From JAWKOK01 sp963698255 (GTDB lineage: Bacteria; Chloroflexota; Anaerolineae; Caldilineales; Caldilineaceae): a stretch of DNA of 64,000 bases. A program made the translations under genes and the position numbers. This document shows positions 57,583-64,000 of this stretch, piece after piece. The first letter of the stretch is position 1. Every line of letters starts with the position of its first letter. Location of the stretch: NCBI GenBank assembly GCA_963698255.1, contig CAVOQD010000010.1, forward strand, positions 62,001 to 126,000, read 5' to 3'. The notes beneath the pieces were generated by a model, which was not told the origin of the DNA, made no database searches, and saw only the letters and a program-made list of their open reading frames with translations.

Positions 57583-58739
57583 CTTTCACGCGTTCTGCGG
57601 CTTCAAGCAGCGCTGGATGATCTGGATCGATGTTTAGCGCTGCCGAATAAACGCGCAGGGCATCGGTTGGTTTCCCGAAGTCCTCATAGAGGCGTCCTAC
57701 ACGTAGCCATATGGGTAGATTCTCTCCAGCGGACTCTAGGGATCTATCACCATAGAACATCATCTTGTCAGGTTGTTGAAGATGCGCATAGCTGGCTGCA
57801 AGCCAGTATTGGTGCCAGGCATTTCCTTCTCCCAATGCGACGAGTTTCTCGAAGGCCGCAATGCTCTGTTCCCACTGTTCCAACTCGTAGTTTGCACGAC
57901 CGCAACGGCCCAATAGCGGCAGTTGATATTGAAGAGACTCCGGCGCTTGGGTGCAGACCGACAGTGCCTCCTCATAGTAGCCGTGGGCGAAGTAGCTGTC
58001 AAAGAAATCCGCATGTTGCCAGGCATCGTACGGTTGGGTCGCCAGGCTGAAGTCGAATAGGCGCGTTACGGTGCTGAACCGTTGGGCCTTCAGGTTCACA
58101 TCGATTATCTCTTTGATCTCCGGCTTGCGTAGCGATGTTTCTCCAGACTGTTCGGCCGTTGTCAAAAATTCGGACAACCAAGTTTCACCGCTCTCCCAGT
58201 CTCCGTAAGTATAGTAGAGCGTTGCCAGCCACAGTGTACACTGGGTCCTTGTCAAAGTAGAGTCAAAATCGTCAAGTATCATTGCCTTGTTATACAACTG
58301 GATTGCCTGATCGCTATCACCAATTGCCTGGGTAGCCTTTGCCAAGAAACAGTATCCCTCAGGACGGGCGTCCCTTTGAAGTGCGATCCGCGACCAAGCC
58401 TCGGCATCTGTCCAATGATGCCGGAGAAGGGCGCTTTCTGCCATTTCAAGTCGCGCGATCTGCATCCAGATTGTCGAGATTGTCCGGCATATCTTCTGTT
58501 GCCAAGTAGGTGGCATGCACCAGACGAAAACGGTTTTCGGCCGATGGCTCCAGTTCGTTTGCCTCGCGAAAATAATGAACAATCCGGCCTGCTTGGGCTG
58601 AAGCGGGGTTCTTTTCAATCTGCAGAACGGTCAGATATCCAAGATTGATATAGCCGGCAACTGTGAGAGGGCGAACAATCAGCAGGACGCCAACAAGTGA
58701 CAACAGCAGTGTGCCGGTCAGAATCAGGTTTCTTTTCAT
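57572..58739 (-). CDS. TPR-repeat protein, membrane anchored, one frameshift
   Basis: Frames 58446-58739 and 57572-58618 join near 58455, giving about 388 residues. The N-terminus is an anchor or signal helix (ILTGTLLLSLVGVLLIV). The rest is a helical repeat array; typical TPR pairs are AEAWSRIALQRDARPEGYCF, AIQLYNKAMILDDFDSTL, NAWHQYWLAASYAHLQQPDK and DALRVYSAALNIDPDHPALL. TPR proteins of polysaccharide operons act as assembly scaffolds. The ATG overlaps the stop of the flippase gene (ATGA, 58736-58739). The break lies between ALQRD-type repeats and the anchor part, next to GCGCGATC. Function beyond scaffold cannot be told. Confidence 0.78.
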
Positions 58740-60088
58740 CGTGAAGACTGGAGTCTATGCTGAAAAATTTCCCACGCATGTCCTAACAGCACCAGATCGT
58801 CGCGGTCGAACAGAATGACTGTATACCAGCGGTTGCCACTCTCCCTCTGATAGAAATATATCTTCAGGATGGTGTCGATACCGTATGAGAATGTGGTGGC
58901 CAGAGCGGCTCCATTGATGCCCATGCGCGGTATCAAAAAAAGGTTGGCGACGAGATTGGCAATCACAACCGCAATAGATGTGTTCATATTCAGATCGGGT
59001 CTGCCGCGGGCTGCCAAATCGTTTGCCAGGATTCGTGAAAAACTGACCAGAACAATACCGGGCAGCAGCCAGAGGAAGGCTTGAGCTGCACCTTGATATT
59101 GAGCGCCGTACAGAAAGGTGATCAGCCACGGAGTGACAAATCCGACGAGGATCCCACCAATTAGTGTCAATAACAATGTCCAACGGCTCACCAAGGGCGT
59201 AAGCGCATTGCGTGTCTTTTCGTCATCATGCAGCGACGCCAGGCGCGGAAGCAGAACCGCACTGACCGCTCCTGAGAGCATCCACAATCGTTCGGCGAGC
59301 CCTACAGAGACGGCATAAATGCCGGTGGACACAGCCCCAAGGAAAAGATTCACCAGTAGGACATCGAGGCGATAGTTGAAGAAGGTCATCACATTACTCA
59401 GATGGGCCTTCCAACCATAACCGACGGCGTGCCGGGCATACTGACTGAGCTTGTCGGGTTGCGTGTTCTGTTCCACGTGGGTTGAAACGGCGTGGAGACA
59501 AACCGCCGTGCCGATCAGTTGACCGACGGCATAGGCGACCAATGCGCCCGAGACGCCAAGATCCAAGCCCCAAACCAGTATGACGGCTGCGACCAACGTC
59601 AACGCGGCAGGTGCGATGAGTACGCCGTTAAATCGGACGAAATCCTGCTTGGCCTGGAGCAGGCTTAGCATTAGAAATAGGAGGAGGGAAATTGGAAAGA
59701 CAGCGATGCCAAACCACAGAAGCGAAGGAGCGACATCTGGAAAGAGGGTATCGCCCCAAAACATCACCAAGAAGGCCCCGACAATGACGCCGACGACTGA
59801 CAAGCCGAGCCACATTTGCAGTGTCACCCGACGGGCCGTGCGCACAGTGATGTCGCCGCGACTCACATAGTAGATATTGGCGGCTGGGATGCCCATCTTC
59901 AGGAAGGTCACCAACATCGTGGTTAGCAGCAAAACCAGTACGTAGATTCCATTTCCTGCTGGACCTAGGAGACGCGCAAGCAGTACGGACAGCCCCAATC
60001 CAAGGATGACACTCAGGATCTGCCTTGATAGTGTGCTTCCGGTATTGCGGATAAGTAAGGTTAGTTGGAGGGCGCCCGAGTTGCTCAG
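58736..60088 (-). CDS. Oligosaccharide flippase (Wzx-like, MATE/MOP superfamily)
   Basis: A polytopic protein with about 12 to 14 helices. Family-type segments include LSVILGLGLSVLLARLLGPAG near the start, VSTGIYAVSVGLAERLWMLSGAVSAVLLPRLASL (in parts) and LLPGIVLVSFSRILANDLAARGRP, GAALATTFSYGIDTILKI. It flips lipid-linked repeat units to the outer face. The frame has no ATG/GTG/TTG covering the first helix; the only start that keeps it is a CTG at 60088 with AGGAG six nt upstream and overlapping the TGA of the neighbouring GT gene. A frame error joining an ATG at about 60109 is the alternative. A shorter TTG start at 59998 would cut off helix 1. Confidence 0.82.
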   Translation of the reverse strand: MSNSGALQLTLLIRNTGSTLSRQILSVILGLGLSVLLARLLGPAGNGIYVLVLLLTTMLVTFLKMGIPAANIYYVSRGDITVRTARRVTLQMWLGLSVVGVIVGAFLVMFWGDTLFPDVAPSLLWFGIAVFPISLLLFLMLSLLQAKQDFVRFNGVLIAPAALTLVAAVILVWGLDLGVSGALVAYAVGQLIGTAVCLHAVSTHVEQNTQPDKLSQYARHAVGYGWKAHLSNVMTFFNYRLDVLLVNLFLGAVSTGIYAVSVGLAERLWMLSGAVSAVLLPRLASLHDDEKTRNALTPLVSRWTLLLTLIGGILVGFVTPWLITFLYGAQYQGAAQAFLWLLPGIVLVSFSRILANDLAARGRPDLNMNTSIAVVIANLVANLFLIPRMGINGAALATTFSYGIDTILKIYFYQRESGNRWYTVILFDRDDLVLLGHAWEIFQHRLQSSR

Positions 60089-61236
60089 ACCTTGCTCCTA
60101 TCGCATTCATGATATACGGTTCGAAGCTTGTTGACCACTGCTTTTTCGCCATACTGGGCCAAACAATCAGCTCGAATCTGCGCCGGGTCGTAGCGATCAT
60201 GCTGCAAAAACATCTCCTGCAGCGCTCGACCCAATGCTGCAATGTCCCCAGGTTTCACTAGTATGCCATTGTCGGTATTAACGATCGCTTCGGGGCCGCC
60301 ACAAGCAGTGGCCACTACCGGCTTGCCGCAGGCCATCGCCTCAATCAAGACAACGCCAAATGTTTCGACATAGCTTGATAGTGCCAAGGCATCGCATGAT
60401 TGCATTTCGGCGACGACTTGTTCGGCAGTGAGTAGGCCAAGAAATCGAACCTGTTCTCGGATGTTGACTTGATCCGCCAGTCTTTCCAGGCTGGCTCGTA
60501 ATGGACCGTCGCCGCCAATATGAAGCTGCACATGCGGATGGTCGACAAACTGTGCTGCAAAGGCGCGCAACAGGTCGGACTGTCCTTTGTTTTCGTTCAG
60601 CATGCCGACGTTCAAAAAGGTGAATACCTCTGTATTTTTGTTCTCCTCACCAGGCTTAAACTCGCTGTCAACAATATTCGGAATCCATCTCCAAGGGTTG
60701 ATTGCGGTTCCAAATTGTTCGCTGATCAGTTGGCCCAGTTGCGGACTGACCATAATGCGGGCCTGAGCATGCGCAAACGCATTTGCCACATCACCAACAT
60801 CACGGGCGGGCAGGATGCCGCGTGCGTACTCGCTACTGTGTTCAGTCAGAACGTAGGGCGCTCCAAGTCGCTGGGCAAGAATGCCGGCATAACGCGCGGT
60901 GTGAGCATGGACAAGGTCGGGCATGCCGAAATCGGCAACATATCGATTGAATAACTGCTCACCACTCTTCAACCAGAGACGACCGTAACCTCTACGCCCA
61001 AGCCATGCCCAGCCGTGTTGAAGATAGACTGGAATCCCGCAATCGTCGAACTGCTCCATGCCCTGCGGCCAGCCCCGGATCTGGGATTGGCCAAGGCGCA
61101 TTGACCGAAGAACAGGGGCAATTACGCCCACTTGGAATCCTGCTCGGTGTAATGCTAGAGCCTGTTGCCGAAAGAAGATGCCGCGTGCTGAATTGTCAGC
61201 CGTGGGATAAGAAGGCGCGATCAGTAGGATATGCAT
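60085..61236 (-). CDS. Glycosyltransferase family 4
   Basis: The 383-residue GT-B enzyme opens with MHILLIAPSYPTADNSARGIF, a motif of WfaD/WbsX-type GT4 enzymes, and has DLVHAHTARYAGILAQRLGA, VLTEHSSEYARG, then the donor half: FLNVGMLNENKGQSDLLRAF, LHIGGDGPLRASLERLA, and the catalytic ALSSYVETFGVVLIEAMACGKPVVA with E-x(7)-E. Sugar unknown. It starts at ATG 61236 about 21 nt after the wecB-like stop; its own stop overlaps the flippase start. No ribosome site is clear, and coupling to the upstream gene is likely. Confidence 0.92.
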   Translation of the reverse strand: MHILLIAPSYPTADNSARGIFFRQQALALHRAGFQVGVIAPVLRSMRLGQSQIRGWPQGMEQFDDCGIPVYLQHGWAWLGRRGYGRLWLKSGEQLFNRYVADFGMPDLVHAHTARYAGILAQRLGAPYVLTEHSSEYARGILPARDVGDVANAFAHAQARIMVSPQLGQLISEQFGTAINPWRWIPNIVDSEFKPGEENKNTEVFTFLNVGMLNENKGQSDLLRAFAAQFVDHPHVQLHIGGDGPLRASLERLADQVNIREQVRFLGLLTAEQVVAEMQSCDALALSSYVETFGVVLIEAMACGKPVVATACGGPEAIVNTDNGILVKPGDIAALGRALQEMFLQHDRYDPAQIRADCLAQYGEKAVVNKLRTVYHECDRSKV

Positions 61237-61257
61237 ATTGTCTATGCTGCAAATGGG

Positions 61258-62322
61258 TCAGATGTCCGTCTTGAAGGTGTTTAGCACGTTCACGCAGTTC
61301 ACCGCGCCGCCTTCGCCATACAGAGACGGGTGCTCGCCAGGGCATTCGGAGCGCTTCGCCGCGGTAACGATCTTTTCCGTATCCGCACCCACGATCACGT
61401 TCCACCCGGCATCCACCGTCTCCACCCATTCGGTTTCGTCGCGCAGGGTGACGCATGGAACCCCCAACCAGTATGCTTCTTTCTGGACGCCGCCAGAGTC
61501 CGTCAGTATGCACTTGGCCGATTTCTCCAACAGGGCCATGTCCAAATAGCCGACCGGCTCGATGATCTGCACATTGTCGGATGGTGCGATGCCACACCGC
61601 GCCAGAGCGGCACGCGTGCGCGGGTGCAGCGGCAGCACGATGGGTTCATCGATCTCGGCAAAGGCGTCAAAAATGCCGCGCAATCGACTATCGTCATCGG
61701 TGTTCTCCGCCCGGTGCACCGTTGCGAGAAAGTATGATTTGCCTTCCAAGTCTAGGCATCTGAGTATGTCCGACGTTTCCTGTGCTCGCTCGGCGGCCTG
61801 CATCAGCGCATCGTACATCACATCGCCGACCATGAAGACGCCCTCAGTGATGCCTTCATTGGCCAGGTGATCGACAGCCGTCTGCGTAGGGCAGAGTAGG
61901 AGATCCGAACAGTGATCGGTCAGAATCCGGTTGTGCTCTTCCGGCATCCGGCGATTGAATGAACGCAGACCTGCCTCCACGTGGGCCACTGGAATATGCA
62001 GCTTGACCGCGGCCAGTGCGCCGGCCAATGTCGAGTTGGTATCCCCGTAGACCAACAGCCAGTCGGGTTGCTCTTCGACCAGCACACGTTCGATTTCAAT
62101 GAGCATGGTTCCGGTCTGATAGCCGTGGGACCCTGAGCCGATTTCGAGATTGTAGGCCGGCTTGTCGATGCCGAGCTGATCAAAGAAGATGGCGGACATA
62201 TTCTGGTCGTAGTGCTGACCGGTGTGCACCAAAATTTCGGTATGCTCTCGCCTCAGAACCCAGCTGACCGCCGCGGCTTTGATGAACTGCGGGCGTGCGC
62301 CCACGATAGATACGATCTTCAC
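61258..62322 (-). CDS. UDP-N-acetylglucosamine 2-epimerase (non-hydrolysing)
   Basis: The 354-residue enzyme turns UDP-GlcNAc into UDP-ManNAc (or the 3-acetamido variant, as WbpI does). Motifs are IVSIVGARPQFIKAAAV at the start, VHTGQHYDQNMSAIFFDQLG, VYGDTNSTLAGALAAVKL, PVAHVEAGLRSFNRRMPEE, and late ILTDSGGVQKEAYWLGVPC and LRDETEWVETV. All are the WecB/MnaA hallmarks. The start is GTG 62322 with AGAGGAAGG upstream; it overlaps the TGA of the dehydrogenase gene (GTGA). With the dehydrogenase and the Gfo/Idh gene it suggests a UDP-ManNAc(3NAc)A pathway. WecB versus WbpI cannot be decided by eye. Confidence 0.95.
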   Translation of the reverse strand: MKIVSIVGARPQFIKAAAVSWVLRREHTEILVHTGQHYDQNMSAIFFDQLGIDKPAYNLEIGSGSHGYQTGTMLIEIERVLVEEQPDWLLVYGDTNSTLAGALAAVKLHIPVAHVEAGLRSFNRRMPEEHNRILTDHCSDLLLCPTQTAVDHLANEGITEGVFMVGDVMYDALMQAAERAQETSDILRCLDLEGKSYFLATVHRAENTDDDSRLRGIFDAFAEIDEPIVLPLHPRTRAALARCGIAPSDNVQIIEPVGYLDMALLEKSAKCILTDSGGVQKEAYWLGVPCVTLRDETEWVETVDAGWNVIVGADTEKIVTAAKRSECPGEHPSLYGEGGAVNCVNVLNTFKTDI

Positions 62323-63650
62323 AGTTGTTGCCTTCCTCTGCCGATTCCCCAATAGATGAAACCGGCTTCGCTGACCGCCTTCGGGGTGAAAAAGCCGCGT
62401 CCGTCGACCAGAACAGGCCCCGCCATCAACGTCTTGAGTTGACTCAAGTCCAGTTCTCTATACTCGTCGTGCTTGACCATCAGGACAAGCGCGTGGCAAC
62501 CGTCCAGCAATTGCTCGAGTTCAACTCGATAGGGGTCGACCCACGGATCATGGATACGGATCTCCGCCACGCTGCCCCGCAATTCGTCGACCATCGTCGC
62601 CGTCGGACTGTGGCGCGTGTCGTCGCTGTTTTCCAGATAGGCAAAGCCGAGGACGCCCACACATGCTTCTGCAGGATCTTGGCCGGCCTCTTCCAGCGCG
62701 TTGACAGTCATCTCAGCAATGTGGCCGGGCATTCCTTCATTCACGGCACGTGCCGACGGAATCAGATGAAGCGGCACGCCTTCACCGGCTGCGGAAGCCA
62801 GCAGCCAGGGATCCTTGGGGATGCAGTGGCCGCCGACGCCGGCGCCCGGCAGGTGCATGTTGCGTCCGGGACTCTTGTTGACCAGATCGCGCACTTTCCA
62901 GACATCGGCCCCGTTGATCTCGCAGATCTTGGCCACTTCGTTGGCAAAGGCGATCTGCACGTCACGATAGGCGTTCTCCGTGGTCTTCACCAGTTCAGCC
63001 GTAAGACAGTCGGTGGGGTCCAACGTCCCGCGCACGACGTTCTTGTAGAAGGCGATGGCCGTCTCTGCGGCTTGGGGCGTGGTGCCGCCGACGACTCGGT
63101 CCATCTTCTCGATGTTGTGCAGCAACCGTCCCGGCATCAGCCGTTCGGGGCAGTGGACCAAGATATAGTCCTGGTTGACACGCAACGGGGACAGCTTCTC
63201 CAATTCGTCTTGAACGACATTCTGCATGGTGCCCGGCGCAATGGTCGATTCGACGATCACCATGGTTCCCGCTTGCAGGTGAGGGGCCAGCGCGGCCAGC
63301 GCCGAACGCAGCGCCCGATAGATGGGCTGTTTGCTCGTCTCCTCGACAGGTGTTTCGACGGACAACAGAACGATCTGGGCATCGGCGCAGGCGGCATAGT
63401 CAGTGTCGGCGTGGAAGCGGTCTGTATTGACGACATCCGCCAACAGATCGGCCAATCCGGGCTCATGGCCCTCAATGGGCGACTGCCCGCTGTTGATCAT
63501 ATCGACCCGTTCCCGCTTGAGATCGAGTCCCGTGACAGAGAAGCCGGCTTTGGCAAAGAGCAGCGCAACCGGCAGACCAACATAGCCCAGCCCGATGACG
63601 ACAAGCTGAGCGCTCTTGGTTTCGATCTTCCTGGCTAATTCTGAATACAT
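62319..63650 (-). CDS. UDP-N-acetyl-sugar 6-dehydrogenase (WbpA/WecC family)
   Basis: A 443-residue two-step NAD dehydrogenase that oxidises C6 of a UDP-sugar to a uronic acid. Motifs are VVIGLGYVGLPVALLFAKAG (NAD site) near residue 15, IVESTIAPGTMQNVV, the substrate stretch CPERLMPGRLLHNIEK, KTTENAYRDVQIAFANE and the catalytic Cys in GAGVGGHCIPKDPWLL. The GRLLHNIEKM motif is typical of the N-acetylhexosamine enzymes rather than UDP-glucose dehydrogenase. ATG 63650 lies 16 nt inside the end of the Gfo/Idh gene, and its stop overlaps the wecB-like GTG. WbpA is favoured because a Gfo/Idh (WbpB-like) gene is next to it. Confidence 0.92.
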   Translation of the reverse strand: MYSELARKIETKSAQLVVIGLGYVGLPVALLFAKAGFSVTGLDLKRERVDMINSGQSPIEGHEPGLADLLADVVNTDRFHADTDYAACADAQIVLLSVETPVEETSKQPIYRALRSALAALAPHLQAGTMVIVESTIAPGTMQNVVQDELEKLSPLRVNQDYILVHCPERLMPGRLLHNIEKMDRVVGGTTPQAAETAIAFYKNVVRGTLDPTDCLTAELVKTTENAYRDVQIAFANEVAKICEINGADVWKVRDLVNKSPGRNMHLPGAGVGGHCIPKDPWLLASAAGEGVPLHLIPSARAVNEGMPGHIAEMTVNALEEAGQDPAEACVGVLGFAYLENSDDTRHSPTATMVDELRGSVAEIRIHDPWVDPYRVELEQLLDGCHALVLMVKHDEYRELDLSQLKTLMAGPVLVDGRGFFTPKAVSEAGFIYWGIGRGRQQL

Positions 63651-64000
63651 GGTTGCGGCGTTTTCCAATATTCGATGTTGATAGGACACTGTTGTTGGCC
63701 GGACTCAACCATGGCGACAGCGCAGCAGAGGGCCGCAAGGCCATCTTCCGGCGGGACCGCCACGGGGGTATCGTCGATGACGGATCGGGCGAATGCTTGC
63801 AACTCCGCCTTGAGCGGTTCCGTTTTGGCCACCGGAAATCGGACCATGCGACCTTCGCTTACGCCCTTGAACATGCTCAAGCGCTCCCACTCAATGTTGA
63901 GCGCGTCCTGGTTTTCATAGAAATAGAGATCTTGGTTCAGATAGTCGACCAGGAACATGCCCTTCTCTCCGGTGATGGTCAGTTCGCGAATCTTGTAGGG
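63635..64000 (-). CDS. Gfo/Idh/MocA-family oxidoreductase, C-terminal part (cut by the window)
   Basis: The frame is open to the right edge and shows about 121 C-terminal residues: ELTITGEKGMFLVDYLNQDL, then VAKTEPLKAELQAFARSVID and a final VPPEDGLAALCCAVAMVESG. This is the typical C-terminal end of Gfo/Idh/MocA sugar dehydrogenases such as WbpB: the beta strand ITGEKG...VDY and the late A-L-x-x-x-x-AM-x-ESG helix. It likely uses NAD to oxidise C3 of the UDP-uronic acid. Its end overlaps the start of the 6-dehydrogenase, so they are in one operon. The N-terminus with the NAD site lies beyond 64000. Confidence 0.85.
   Translation of the reverse strand, partial: PYKIRELTITGEKGMFLVDYLNQDLYFYENQDALNIEWERLSMFKGVSEGRMVRFPVAKTEPLKAELQAFARSVIDDTPVAVPPEDGLAALCCAVAMVESGQQQCPINIEYWKTPQPCIQN

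Overview
The window looks like chromosomal DNA of a GC-rich member of the Chloroflexota, probably Anaerolineae or Caldilineae. The pointers are a surface protein with Thr-Pro-rich linkers, paired LysM/YkuD L,D-transpeptidases, a CelD-like acyltransferase, RqcH, an RNA-polymerase-type extended -10 promoter seen many times, and many dispersed intergenic hairpins. This placement is inferred from gene content. There is no rRNA, no CRISPR array and no prophage.

Left part (1-25 kb). The first gene is a 5'-truncated selenoprotein of the iodothyronine deiodinase family. An in-frame TGA at 122-124 is read as selenocysteine and is followed by a hairpin that fits the bacterial SECIS rules. Then come an SDR and an AI-2E-family permease, a NurA-like nuclease, a large surface protein, a CelD/BioF2-like acyltransferase, RqcH, a nitroreductase, tRNA-Leu(TAA), two L,D-transpeptidases on either side of xylulokinase, a YbaK deacylase, a HAD phosphatase translationally coupled to a GCS2-type ligase, a molybdopterin oxidoreductase, an NTPase fused to an OmpR-type winged helix, a small membrane protein and fructose-1,6-bisphosphatase.

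Middle part (25-48 kb). Five amidohydrolase-type genes (carbamoylase, hydantoinase/dihydropyrimidinase, a TRZ/ATZ deaminase, a YtcJ-like and an Amidohydrolase_2 protein) suggest hydantoin, ureide or N-heterocycle breakdown. They are followed by a lipoprotein, tRNA-Met and tRNA-fMet, an insertion sequence, an FtsB/DivIC-like gene, tRNA-Leu(CAG), a peptide-binding protein, SecG, TatA, RecN, an NfeD-type membrane protease, a methyltransferase-like protein, a rhomboid protease, two unknown genes, glutamate 5-kinase and a phosphoesterase.

Right part (48.6-64 kb). One long minus-strand polysaccharide operon runs from the right edge: Gfo/Idh/MocA dehydrogenase (cut), nucleotide-sugar 6-dehydrogenase, UDP-GlcNAc 2-epimerase, glycosyltransferase, Wzx flippase, TPR protein, O-antigen ligase/polymerase, two glycosyltransferases, a second ligase/polymerase, polyprenyl-phosphate glycosylphosphotransferase and a Wzz-like chain-length regulator. 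The first three point to a UDP-ManNAc(3NAc)A-type sugar precursor.

A striking feature is about 18 single frameshifts in otherwise well-conserved genes (AI-2E permease, nurA, surface protein, rqcH, xylB, GCS2 ligase, Mo-oxidoreductase, NTPase-wHTH, YtcJ-like, oligopeptide-binding protein, recN, wzz, TPR). Because both housekeeping and accessory genes are affected, uncorrected indels in the assembly are more likely than real gene decay. Coordinates of those genes are given as the whole reconstructed span.
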